Notes under the pieces: model-generated
The model's input: the letters and a program-made list of their open reading frames with translations, nothing else
What the model was told of the DNA's origin: nothing
Database searches by the model: none
Part shown: one piece after another, positions 18,587 to 27,305 of the stretch
Numbering within the stretch: position 1 is the first letter of the stretch
How the letters are laid out: every line of letters begins with the position of its first letter
Made by a program: the position numbers and the translations under genes
Assembly: GCA_018242525.1 (NCBI GenBank)
Contig: JAFEBS010000024.1
Coordinates: 1 to 64,000, forward strand
Length of the DNA: 64,000 nt
Direction of reading: 5' to 3'
Origin: Planctomycetota bacterium
Lineage (GTDB): Bacteria; Planctomycetota; Planctomycetia; Planctomycetales; Planctomycetaceae

Positions 18587-20080
18587 ATGCCCCGAATCGC
18601 GATTGCGGAATGCAAACAGGAAGTTTCGTCGTTCAGTCCGGCCCGCAGTCAGTTCGATGATTTTCGGATCGTCCGCGGACCGGCGTTACTCGAACACCAC
18701 CGGAGGGTCCGCGAAGAAGTCGGCGGGGCCCTGAGCGTGTTCGACGCCGACAGCCGAGTACATTTGGCACCGGCGTTCGGGGCGAGTGCCAATACGTCCG
18801 GCGGGATCCTGCGTCAGCCAGACTTTCAGCGTCTGACCGGGGATTTCCTGGGGTGCCTGTCGGACGCGGGGCCAGTTGACGGGGCGTTCTTTTCTCTGCA
18901 CGGTGCCATGCAGGCGGAGAATGAGGATGACCCCGAGGGATATTTGCTGCAGGAAGCGCGTCGCGTCCTGGGCGAAAGGATCCCGTTTGTCGTCTCACTC
19001 GACCTGCACGGCGTGCTGACGGATCGGATGCTGCAACACAGTGATGCGGTGGTGGCTTATCACACCTACCCGCATGTGGATTTCTTTGAAACGGGGGCAC
19101 GAGCCGCCCGGGTTCTCCTGAAAACCCTCACCGAAGGCGCTCGACCGGTCACGGCCCGGGTCAAGATTCCGGCGCTGGTACGCGGTGATGAAATGATCAC
19201 GGAAACGGGGGCCATCGGCGAATGCATCCGGCTGGCTCAACAGTTGGAAGCGGGACCTCGGGGACTGTCCGCCGGCGTGATGTGGGGAAACCCGTTCACC
19301 GATGTCCCCGAACTGCGGACCAACAGTTTCGTCGTGATGGATGGTGACGAAGCGACGGCACGCAGCCAGGCCATGGAACTCGCCAGGATCTTTTGGATGC
19401 ACCACGAAAAAATGCAGGTTCCGCTGACCGGCCTGGCAGAGAGCGTGCGAAAGGCGGCCGGGTTCACGTCGGGAACGGTCGTCATGATGGACGCTGCCGA
19501 CGCCACCAGCTCTGGTGCGTCCGGCGACAGTAACGCCATTCTGCGGGAAGTCGTTCGCCAGAATTATCGCGGCCGCGTCCTGGCGCCGATTGTCGATCCT
19601 CAGGCGGTGCGCCAGGCATTTGCCGCGGGAATCGGAGCAACGATTCACACTCGAGTGGGTGGCGCCGTCGATTCGGGCCGATTCCAGCCGATGGAACTGG
19701 TTGCCCGCGTGCGACTGCTGTCTGATGGAAAGTTTCGCAGTGAGTCGTTTGGCTGGCCATGGGATTCCGGCGACACCGCGGTGCTGGAAGCGGGCAACCT
19801 GACGCTGGTGGTCGGAACTCGACCGGTCAGTCTGTTCGACCGGTCGTGGTTCTACGCGAACGGGCAGGACCCGCGTCACTTCAGCATGGTGGTCGTGAAG
19901 TCACCACATTGTGAGCATCACATGTTCGCCGACTGGTGTGCCTGCCTGATTAATGTCGATGCTCCGGGTTCGACCAGCGCCAATGTGAAGGGACTTGGCC
20001 ACCAGAAATGTGCCCGGCCGATGTTTCCCTTGGATGACATTTCTGATTTCCAACCTGTTGCCGAGATCTTCCGCCGCTAA
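18587..20080 (+). CDS. M81 family metallopeptidase (MlrC/microcystinase C-like)
   Basis: Protein of 497 aa that matches the M81/MlrC pattern: IAIAECKQEVSSFSPARSQF at the start, FFSLHGAMQAENEDDPEG, VVSLDLHGVLTDRMLQHSD, VAYHTYPHVDFFETG (metal-binding Asp and His residues), and a C-terminal MlrC domain with VVVKSPHCEHHMF. MlrC degrades the linear microcystin product in Sphingomonas; most homologues lack a known substrate. No signal peptide, so it is cytosolic. ATG 18587 is preferred to TTG 18584; GGAG lies about ten bases upstream. It lies 50 bases after the ceramidase-like gene and 49 bases before the VanX-like gene, which suggests co-expression and use of amide-bonded substrates. Confidence 0.87.
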   Translation: MPRIAIAECKQEVSSFSPARSQFDDFRIVRGPALLEHHRRVREEVGGALSVFDADSRVHLAPAFGASANTSGGILRQPDFQRLTGDFLGCLSDAGPVDGAFFSLHGAMQAENEDDPEGYLLQEARRVLGERIPFVVSLDLHGVLTDRMLQHSDAVVAYHTYPHVDFFETGARAARVLLKTLTEGARPVTARVKIPALVRGDEMITETGAIGECIRLAQQLEAGPRGLSAGVMWGNPFTDVPELRTNSFVVMDGDEATARSQAMELARIFWMHHEKMQVPLTGLAESVRKAAGFTSGTVVMMDAADATSSGASGDSNAILREVVRQNYRGRVLAPIVDPQAVRQAFAAGIGATIHTRVGGAVDSGRFQPMELVARVRLLSDGKFRSESFGWPWDSGDTAVLEAGNLTLVVGTRPVSLFDRSWFYANGQDPRHFSMVVVKSPHCEHHMFADWCACLINVDAPGSTSANVKGLGHQKCARPMFPLDDISDFQPVAEIFRR

Positions 20081-20129
20081 GCAGCAATAGATGAACCCGG
20101 GACATTACTGTTGAGAAGGAGTCCATGAC

Positions 20130-20984
20130 ATGACTGTCAGTCCTGACGACGCCGCGCGACGTGCCTATTGGGCGGATACGATGCAGGCGGGATACGATTT
20201 GATCCAGAATCTGTTGCCATTCGAGGTACAGGAATGCGGGGAGGGATTCGCGTCGTTACGGGATGCTGCACAGGAGTCTGGCATTGAGATGTTGTTCTCG
20301 GATTCCAGGATCGCTGGCGAGCTCGAGCGGATCTTTTTCATGCGGGAAAGCCTGGTCAGGAATGTCATGGCAGTCGGTAAAGCCATGAACGAACGAGGCT
20401 GGATCCTGAAGATTGAAGACGGGTACCGGTCACTCGAAATGCAGGGACAACTGGTTCGTAAGCCCGATTTGTTCGATGCCATCCTGCGAAAATGCATCTG
20501 GGAAGTCGGTGGCCAGATTCCCCCCGTCGAACTCGTGTTCCGGCGCGCGCTGGTCTTGATCGCCAACATCCCGAAAATCGGCACACACATGTCCGGATCC
20601 GCAATCGACGTGTCGGTATTTCGACGTGACGACGGCCATGAAGTCTGGCGCGGCAATCCGTACCTGGAAATGAGCGAACGGACTCCGATGCGTTCCCCGT
20701 TTGTGGAAGCCGAGGCACTGCAGAATCGGCTGGAGATCACAGCGATGCTGGAAGCGCAGGGGTTCGTCCATTTCCCGTTTGAGTTCTGGCATTTCAACCA
20801 GGGGGACGCGATGGGGCATATTCTGAGTGGTCAACCCGCCCCGGCTCGCTTTGGCCCGGTCCACTGGGATCCCCGGTCCAATCGCGTCACCGCCGTTGAC
20901 GATCCGCTGAAACTGCTGAATCCGCTCCCCGTCATCGAACGCGAAATCGCTGCAGCCCTGCAGCGCGCACGAGAGAACGTGTGA
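20130..20984 (+). CDS. VanX-type M15D dipeptidase-like protein
   Basis: Protein of 284 aa with the VanX zinc ligands at the correct spacing: THMSGSAIDVSV gives His153 and Asp160, and EFWHF gives Glu218 (catalytic base) and His221. The spacing matches VanX (116/123 and 181/184). VanX-type enzymes hydrolyse D-Ala-D-Ala or related dipeptides in the cytosol. No vanA/vanH homologues are near, so this is not a vancomycin cluster; housekeeping cell-wall dipeptide recycling is more likely. There is no signal peptide. AAGGAG precedes ATG 20130 by eight bases. The protein is longer than VanX (202 aa) because of an N-terminal helical extension. Confidence 0.85.
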   Translation: MTVSPDDAARRAYWADTMQAGYDLIQNLLPFEVQECGEGFASLRDAAQESGIEMLFSDSRIAGELERIFFMRESLVRNVMAVGKAMNERGWILKIEDGYRSLEMQGQLVRKPDLFDAILRKCIWEVGGQIPPVELVFRRALVLIANIPKIGTHMSGSAIDVSVFRRDDGHEVWRGNPYLEMSERTPMRSPFVEAEALQNRLEITAMLEAQGFVHFPFEFWHFNQGDAMGHILSGQPAPARFGPVHWDPRSNRVTAVDDPLKLLNPLPVIEREIAAALQRARENV

Positions 20985-21006
20985 GTTTGTGCCGGGGCTG
21001 CCTTCG

Positions 21007-21045
21007 AAAAACGCACGGCCACCCAATTCCCTGGGCGGCCGTGCG
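21007..21045 (-). terminator. Intrinsic terminator for the minus-strand genes
   Basis: A 9-bp perfect stem (CGCACGGCC with GGCCGTGCG) is followed on the minus strand by five T residues. It sits between the VanX-like gene and the convergent small minus-strand gene and may slow transcription from both sides, but the T-run serves the minus strand. Confidence 0.75.
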
Positions 21046-21068
21046 TAGAGTGTTTGAGTTCAACCAGC

Positions 21069-21269
21069 TCAGTGAGCGGGCTTGCTGACTTCCTTGCCAA
21101 GCATCTCGGCCAATTGGCGGATTTCCCCCAATTCGCCCTTGCGTTGATCGTCGGTGATGTCCGACGACTCGCGAATCTCCAGCATTCGACTGCTGCGGAC
21201 AAACCGCAGGCCTCGAAGCAGAAGATCTCGCTGTCGATCCGTCAATTCCAACTGCAGCATGTCACTCAT
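21069..21269 (-). CDS. Small conserved-looking helical protein
   Basis: Protein of 66 aa, not assigned to a named family. It is mainly helical and charged: LQLELTDRQRDLLLRGLRFV, then RSSRMLEIRES and GELGEIRQLAEMLGKEV. Composition and an intrinsic terminator directly downstream support a real gene. The ATG at 21269 overlaps the stop of an upstream minus-strand frame by ATGA, so translation may be coupled to whatever is left of that frame. Function unknown. Confidence 0.65.
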   Translation of the reverse strand: MSDMLQLELTDRQRDLLLRGLRFVRSSRMLEIRESSDITDDQRKGELGEIRQLAEMLGKEVSKPAH

Positions 21270-21553
21270 CGGATTCTGATCCGCAGGACTGATGAAAGCC
21301 GGACGCCAACGACTTGCCCAATGGCAAAAGCGTCCTCACGGGGAAAATAGTAGCCAGAGACCACTGGCGTCTCAAGGATTGAATGAGATCCGCCAGCATT
21401 TCCTTCAAAACTGACGCTCTCCGCTCGAAGATCGTCCAGATCAAGATCGGCCAGCCGTTCGGCGAACTTTGCCGATTGATACTCAGGCGCTGGGACCGCT
21501 GCCAAGGTCACAGACCGCTCAATCGCCCGCTCTTCGCGGCTCCATGAAGACAA
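21266..21553 (-). pseudogene. Open frame of uncertain status, possibly frameshifted remnant
   Basis: A 95-codon frame with only a TTG start at 21553, ending in an ATGA overlap with the small gene at 21069-21269. Just upstream, another minus-strand frame reads NIRVVTWPKHEIQVVFMEPR, which looks more protein-like and stops in the start of this frame. The two could be parts of one gene broken by a frameshift, or this frame could be non-coding. No family is recognised, and the evidence is weak. Confidence 0.3.
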
Positions 21554-21788
21554 CCTGAATTTCGTGCTTGGGCCAGGTAACGACGCGAATGTTAGATTTC
21601 GTAAGTCTCTACGTAGTAGTTCTTTGCGGATAAGCGTCTGGCGAATTCGCTGGCACAGCCAGCCAACGGAGCTACCTACCGGCGGCAGTCTGTAACGGTT
21701 GTAGCGAGAATTCCTTCAGTCGCGAAGCATTCCGGGTCGAAGTTGTGAACAGTGATGCTTCGACTCCGTGTTGTTCAAGGGTTCTTGG

Positions 21789-22433
21789 ATGGATGTCATT
21801 AAAAACGACGTTGCACAAGCGAGCGTCGATGCAACTGAGTCCCCTGGCGAAATCATTGCCACATTGCTGCGCACAGCGACATTCCTGCGTCTGCGACTGG
21901 CAGAGTTTCTGGAACGATTTGAACTGAGCGAAGGTCGGCATTCCATCCTGATCGTCCTGCATCATGCCGGTTCTCACGGACTGTCGCAATCAGCCGTCGC
22001 CGAGCAGTTGATGCAATCGGAGTCGAATGTCAGCTCACTGATTGACAGGTTGCATCGTGAAGGTCTGGTGGACAGGCACTGGTCCAGTACGGACCGGCGG
22101 AAGCGAGTCCTGATGTTGACGGCCGATGGGCAGAGACTGATCCATCAGGTGGAACTGGCCCGGTGCCGCTGGGCGGAATCGTTGCTGTCAGGCGTTTCCG
22201 TCCATGACCGACACGTCATGGCCGACGCGATCCAGCATCTGCCGGCGGGCAATGTCGATCACAGGCCGACATCCCAGGCGGCAATATCGTCAGCAGAGGC
22301 GATGCATGTCACTGCTGGTTGGCTGCCAGTACCCGCGGAACCGGGACGAGAACTGAATTCGCCGCATTTTGCCTTGGAACGGATGCTGTCGAAGCTGGGT
22401 ATGGCGGGACATCTGGCAGGGGACGACGAATGA
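21789..22433 (+). CDS. MarR-family transcriptional regulator
   Basis: Protein of 214 aa with the winged-helix MarR pattern: a helical start (LLRTATFLRLRLAEFLERF), GLSQSAVAEQLMQSESNVSS as helix-turn-helix, and LIDRLHREGLVDRHWSSTDRRKRVLMLT as recognition wing. About 60 residues after the domain are unusual and low in conservation. The stop overlaps the start of the next gene by ATGA, so it is the first gene of the export operon and probably represses it, responding to a small ligand. ATG 21789 is used; an in-frame GTG at 21768 is possible. Confidence 0.9.
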   Translation: MDVIKNDVAQASVDATESPGEIIATLLRTATFLRLRLAEFLERFELSEGRHSILIVLHHAGSHGLSQSAVAEQLMQSESNVSSLIDRLHREGLVDRHWSSTDRRKRVLMLTADGQRLIHQVELARCRWAESLLSGVSVHDRHVMADAIQHLPAGNVDHRPTSQAAISSAEAMHVTAGWLPVPAEPGRELNSPHFALERMLSKLGMAGHLAGDDE

Positions 22434-25400
22434 ATCGAATCAACGGGGTCCCGAAGTTGTTCATAGTCCTGGTCAGCAGTCTGCTGCTGTTCGCCAGCGG
22501 CTGTTCACGGAGTTTCTGGCGCTCTCAGGCGGATTTTGACGGCTTGAACCTGCTGGAAAACAAGCAGTTTGATCCGCGCTGGGACATTCCGCGCACGACG
22601 GTCGAGGCCGATCCCCGCAGTCGCTTCTACGATCCTTACGATCTGGACTTCGAGCCGCTGCCTCCCGACGATCCCGCGGCGAACCAGTATATGTCCTGGC
22701 TGTACGGCATGCGGGGCTACAAGAGCTGGCATCGGTTTGGTGAATCGATGTCCGTCGAAAACCCCCAGTGGCTGGCCAACTTCGGGATTCAACCCGACCG
22801 GTTCCATGACATCTTCAGGGCATCCGACGGGATCACAGTGGTTCCGGTGGCATCGCTTTCGACACCGGAAAAGGACGCCGACCGACTGGTCCCCACGATC
22901 GAGAATCTGACATTGGGGCAGGCGATCGAACTGTCCAGTATTCACAGTCGAGACTACCAGACTCAATTGGAGAATCTGTTTCTGTCCTCACTGCAGTTGT
23001 CGCTGGATCAATTCCAGTTCAATGTGCGTTACCTGGCCTTCGGCGGGAAGACGCCGAACGGTTCTGCGACATACAGTACGACACCGGGCGGTACTTCGAG
23101 CATGCTGTTTGCGTCGCAGGGGGGGATCAGCCAGATCCTGCCGACGGGCGGACAATGGATCGTGGGTCTGGCGAACAATACTCTCTGGCTCTTCTCGGGC
23201 GGTCAACATTCCTCTTCTCAATCCCTGCTGTCGTATTCGCTTGTGCAGCCGTTGCTGCAGGGGGCCGGCCGCAAGGTGGTCCTGGAAAGTCTGACGTTCA
23301 GTGAACGCAATGTGCTGTACAACACACGCATCCTGGCCCGTTATCGCAAGGTGTTTTTTGCCGATGCCGTGGTCAATACGAGTGGGGGATCGACCAGTTC
23401 ATTGGCCGGGATTTCGGCCTCGTCGGGTTCCTCCGTGGTGAATCCAACCGTCATCAGTACCAATGCGGGGAATCCGATCGCTCCAGGCTCGACGGTCGGA
23501 TCCAGTTCCGCGTCCGGCGGCAATGCTCAGGGGTACCTGGGGCTGCTGTATCAGTACCAGCAGGTGTTGAATCAGCGGGAAAACGTCGCCCTGCTGCGGG
23601 GGCAGACAGAACGCTTGCGGGAACTTGTTTCACAGACTCCCTTCCGGCGCTTGCCAGCAGGGGCGTTGCCAAACGGAATCGAGTTTCCCAGTGACCTGGC
23701 CCAGAAAATCGAGTATTCGGCTCAGACGCGAAGATTGCGTTGGAAGTCAACGGAATTGATGACAGACGAGGAACGCGAACGACTGCTCACGCTCAGTCAG
23801 GATGTTCAGTACTTGACGGCCATCCGCGGATTGTACAACCAACTGCGGATCGGCGTGACCACCGTGGACATCCTGACCGTTGCCACCAACTTGACGCGTG
23901 CGGAAATCCAGGAACGGGCACTGACGCTGAGCTTTTTTGAAGAAATTGACCAGTACAAGTTTTTCCTGGGATTGCCCATCGACATGCAGATGTCCATCGA
24001 CACTTCAATGTTGAAGCCGTTTGAACTGACGGATCCGCATCTAATCCAGGCCGAAACGGAGATTATCGACTTCATCAAGAGAACGGTCGTCCTGAACGAG
24101 GAAGACCCGTCGCTGGAGGATCTACGCTCATTGACCGACGACTTTGCAGTCCTGGCGGGCAAAGTGAAGAAATATGGCATCGAAATCCTGGAGGACGACT
24201 TCCGCCGCGTCATCGCTCACACGCCGCGACGAATGTCCAAGCTGATCAATGACGATTCTCGCGAGCTTGTGCGCCGCATGCTGGAACGCGACAGCATCAT
24301 TTTTGAAAGCGTCAAGGCGGACTTCAAGGAGACGTTGCAACTGATTCAGCAATTGCGGCAAAACCTCTCACCGGACGAAGTCCCGGTCAAGGTGCGCGCC
24401 GAAGTGCTGGGGATAATCAAGGATGCGCGGGAAGATCTGCTGGTGGCAGTGCAGAACATGCGGGTGTTGCAAGTCGGGCAGCGGGCGGAACTGATTGACG
24501 TCCAAGACTTCGAGCTGGACGTCGATGAGGCTGTGGCGATTGCCCTGGAAAACCGCCTGGATCTGATGAACGCCCGCGCCCGTGTCATGGACGCCCGGCG
24601 AAACATGGAAGTGGCGGCCAACAGGCTGGAAGCCGTGTTGAATCTGGTGGCGACGGGCAGCATCAACACGCCCAATACGGGAAACCATCCGTTCGATTTC
24701 CGCGGTGCCAACAGCACTTATCAATTCGGAGTTCAGATGACCGCCCCGCTGGATCAGATGCAGGCCCGCAACCTGTACCGCGGTTCATTGATTTCGTATC
24801 AGCAGGCGCGCCGGTCGTACATGTTGCTCGAAGATCAGGTCAAATACGACATTCGGACCAGTTGGCGACAAATGCAGGTGAACCGTCAGAATCTTGAGAC
24901 CAGCCGGAAAAACCTGCGCCAAGCAGCGCTTCAATTTGACATTAATGTCGCCAACAACCTGAATCCGAGATCACAAGGTGGTGGTGGTGCCGGGGGTGGT
25001 GGAGGCGGAGCGGCAGGTGGGGGTGCCGGCGGCGGGCAGGCAGGAACCACCAATCTGGGGAATTCCAGCGGCCTGAACATTAACAATGCCCTGGGAGCCC
25101 TGGTGCAGGCCCAGAACGGTTTGATCCAATATTGGACGTCGTACGAACGAAATAGGATTAACATTCACCGAGATATGGATATCATGCAGATCGACGAGCG
25201 TGGCCTCTGGATCGATCCCGTGTACCAGAACCTCGGGGCGCGCGGCGAATCCTTTATCAACGAGCCAGATAATGTCCCAACTCCACAACCCTCCACTCGA
25301 AACCTCCCACGCCCCAAAAACGACGAATCCGGCGTTGTCCGACTCGTTCGGGGGACGACAACTCGGCAAAAAGACGTCGCCGTGGAGACGGCGGGTGGTG

Positions 25401-25486
25401 CTGCTGCTGACACTGGTGCTGCTGGTCGCTGGCGGACTCGCCGGGTGGCCACAGATCCAAGCAAAGCTGATGCCACAGAAGAGTGA
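22430..25486 (+). CDS. Oversized TolC-like outer-membrane efflux lipoprotein
   Basis: Outer-membrane channel component of 1018 aa, about twice the normal size. A lipoprotein signal ends at Cys25 (LLLFASGC). TolC-type helical segments appear in two places: near 215-320 (FLSSLQLSLDQFQFNVRYLA, QSLLSYSLVQPLLQGAGRKV) and in the C-terminal third (FELDVDEAVAIALENRLDLM, ARARVMDARRNMEVAANRL). The middle holds a long helical insert and Ser/Gly-rich linkers. A Gly-rich tract lies at about residues 850-875. The last ~70 codons overlap the adaptor gene in another frame. ATG 22430 overlaps the MarR stop. Likely forms a tripartite exporter with the adaptor and ABC genes downstream. Confidence 0.85.
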   Translation: MNRINGVPKLFIVLVSSLLLFASGCSRSFWRSQADFDGLNLLENKQFDPRWDIPRTTVEADPRSRFYDPYDLDFEPLPPDDPAANQYMSWLYGMRGYKSWHRFGESMSVENPQWLANFGIQPDRFHDIFRASDGITVVPVASLSTPEKDADRLVPTIENLTLGQAIELSSIHSRDYQTQLENLFLSSLQLSLDQFQFNVRYLAFGGKTPNGSATYSTTPGGTSSMLFASQGGISQILPTGGQWIVGLANNTLWLFSGGQHSSSQSLLSYSLVQPLLQGAGRKVVLESLTFSERNVLYNTRILARYRKVFFADAVVNTSGGSTSSLAGISASSGSSVVNPTVISTNAGNPIAPGSTVGSSSASGGNAQGYLGLLYQYQQVLNQRENVALLRGQTERLRELVSQTPFRRLPAGALPNGIEFPSDLAQKIEYSAQTRRLRWKSTELMTDEERERLLTLSQDVQYLTAIRGLYNQLRIGVTTVDILTVATNLTRAEIQERALTLSFFEEIDQYKFFLGLPIDMQMSIDTSMLKPFELTDPHLIQAETEIIDFIKRTVVLNEEDPSLEDLRSLTDDFAVLAGKVKKYGIEILEDDFRRVIAHTPRRMSKLINDDSRELVRRMLERDSIIFESVKADFKETLQLIQQLRQNLSPDEVPVKVRAEVLGIIKDAREDLLVAVQNMRVLQVGQRAELIDVQDFELDVDEAVAIALENRLDLMNARARVMDARRNMEVAANRLEAVLNLVATGSINTPNTGNHPFDFRGANSTYQFGVQMTAPLDQMQARNLYRGSLISYQQARRSYMLLEDQVKYDIRTSWRQMQVNRQNLETSRKNLRQAALQFDINVANNLNPRSQGGGGAGGGGGGAAGGGAGGGQAGTTNLGNSSGLNINNALGALVQAQNGLIQYWTSYERNRINIHRDMDIMQIDERGLWIDPVYQNLGARGESFINEPDNVPTPQPSTRNLPRPKNDESGVVRLVRGTTTRQKDVAVETAGGAAADTGAAGRWRTRRVATDPSKADATEE

Positions 25487-27251
25487 AACGGAAGGCCTGA
25501 TTGTCGAAAAAGCCAAACTGGCTTCCTTTGAAATCCTGGTGACCGAACGTGGCGCCCTGGACAGCATGAAAAACGCCGTTCTGACCAGCAAGGTAGAAGG
25601 GACGACCACGATCATCTCGATCGTCCCTGAAGGAAAGCCCGTCAAGGAAGGGGATCTGGTCTGCGAACTGGACGCGTCGGCACTAAGCGACAAGGAAACC
25701 CAGCAGGAAATCGCCGTCGTCAAGGCGCGGGCGATGCTGGAACAGGCCACCGAGGATCTGGCCATCCAGAAGACCCAGAACGACAGTGACCTGTCCGCGG
25801 CCCGTCTGAAATATGACCTCGCCAAACTCGATCTGGAAAAGTTCGAGAAAGGTGACATGGTTCAGGAGATCGGCGATCTGCAGGCCGCCGTCAAGCTGGC
25901 CGACGAAACCCTCAGCCGCACCCGCGAAAGCTGCAATTACATTCGGCAAATGACCCAGAAGGGTTACAAGAACCAGAACGATCTGGAATCGGAAGAACTG
26001 GTTCTGCAGCGCAATGAACTCGACAAGCGATCCGCGGAGACCAAGCTGCGGTCCTATGAGAACTACACCCAGAAGCGCACGATGAAGGAACTGGAAGCGA
26101 ACGCTCAAGAATTTTCCCGCGAAATCGAACGGACCGACCGCAAGGGAAAAGCCGCCCTGGCCCAAAAAGAAGCAGAACTGCAGTCGTGCCAATTGACTCT
26201 GGAAGTCGAGTCGAAGAAGCATGACCGGTTGAAGGAGCAGATCAAGGCCTGCAAGATTTACGCGAGTCAGGACGGTCAGGTCGTGTACGCCAACAGTCGC
26301 GATGGCCGCAATTCCGATACCGTGCTGATTGAAGTTGGCTCCAGTGTCCGTGAACGTCAGGCCATCATCAATCTGCCGGATCTGGATTCGATGAAGGTCA
26401 ATGCGAGGATTCACGAATCCCGGATTTCACTGATCAAGCAGGGGCTGGAAGTCGCCGTCAAAGTCGATGCTTATCCCGGTGAAATCTTCCATGGTCAGGT
26501 CGATTCGGTTGCCTCGGTCCCCAGTTCAACCGGGGGCTTCGGCCGTGACTTCAAGGAATACGAAGCTGTCGTGAAGATCGTCGACAGTGCCGACAAAGTG
26601 AACAAGCTGCGTCCGGGTCTGACCGCCAGTGTGGAAGTCCTGGTCGAGCGCCGTGACCGAGTACTGCAGATACCGGTCCAGTCGCTGGTGTCGATTGGCG
26701 GACGTCCATTCGTGTTTGTCGTCAGCAAAGACAAGGCAACGCGGAAAGAAATCAAGGTTGGGCAAAGCAACGATAAGATGGTCGAGGTCATTTCCGGCCT
26801 GAATGAGGGCGACGACGTCGTGATGAATCCCCGCACTCGATTCAAGAAGGAAATCGACGAACTGGAAGCCGTCGTGGCCAAGGAACAAGCTGCGGAACAG
26901 GAAAAGGCGGCGAAGGATCCCAGCAAGGCGCGTCCGGCTCCCAAAGTCGACGGTCCCGCCAGCCCGGCTGGTTCGGGTCCAATGGCTGAACGACCTGCCG
27001 GAGGCCCGGCCGCAGGTGGGCCGGGCGGCCCCGGCGGTGGTGGGCCTCGCCCAGACCCGGCAGCACGATTTAAGACGGCCGACAAGAACGGAGATGGCAA
27101 GATCACGAAAGACGAGGCCGAAGGTTTTATGGCGACGCAATTCGACACGTTCGATGCCGATGCCGATGGGGGGATCACCCTGGAAGAATTGACGGCCGCG
27201 TCTGCCCGATTCCGCGCCAATGGCGGTGGTCGCCCGCGTCCGGCGGATTGA
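25272..27251 (+). CDS. MacA/HlyD-type periplasmic adaptor with C-terminal EF-hands
   Basis: Membrane-fusion adaptor of 659 aa. A membrane anchor follows WRRR at about residues 42-62. The core has a long coiled-coil hairpin (residues ~150-330, many Glu/Lys/Gln heptads) between lipoyl-like halves and a beta-barrel domain ending in VVMNPRTRF. After a Pro/Ala/Gly-rich linker come two canonical EF-hand loops, DKNGDGKITKDE at residues 604-615 and DADADGGITLEE at 628-639, each with acidic residues at positions 1, 5 and 12. The EF-hands suggest calcium binding in the periplasm, an uncommon addition to an adaptor. The ATG at 25272 lies 215 nt inside the TolC-like gene in another frame; no later start would retain the membrane anchor fully. 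Confidence 0.88.
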   Translation: MSQLHNPPLETSHAPKTTNPALSDSFGGRQLGKKTSPWRRRVVLLLTLVLLVAGGLAGWPQIQAKLMPQKSETEGLIVEKAKLASFEILVTERGALDSMKNAVLTSKVEGTTTIISIVPEGKPVKEGDLVCELDASALSDKETQQEIAVVKARAMLEQATEDLAIQKTQNDSDLSAARLKYDLAKLDLEKFEKGDMVQEIGDLQAAVKLADETLSRTRESCNYIRQMTQKGYKNQNDLESEELVLQRNELDKRSAETKLRSYENYTQKRTMKELEANAQEFSREIERTDRKGKAALAQKEAELQSCQLTLEVESKKHDRLKEQIKACKIYASQDGQVVYANSRDGRNSDTVLIEVGSSVRERQAIINLPDLDSMKVNARIHESRISLIKQGLEVAVKVDAYPGEIFHGQVDSVASVPSSTGGFGRDFKEYEAVVKIVDSADKVNKLRPGLTASVEVLVERRDRVLQIPVQSLVSIGGRPFVFVVSKDKATRKEIKVGQSNDKMVEVISGLNEGDDVVMNPRTRFKKEIDELEAVVAKEQAAEQEKAAKDPSKARPAPKVDGPASPAGSGPMAERPAGGPAAGGPGGPGGGGPRPDPAARFKTADKNGDGKITKDEAEGFMATQFDTFDADADGGITLEELTAASARFRANGGGRPRPAD

Positions 27252-27305
27252 GTTCCGTCGCTCGCTGATCCGCTCGTTCCCGACCGCCGATTGAAGTTGT
27301 TACGC

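Noticed and set aside
20130..20984. Vancomycin resistance cluster
   Set aside because: Only a VanX-like dipeptidase is present; no vanH, vanA ligase or VanRS pair is near.
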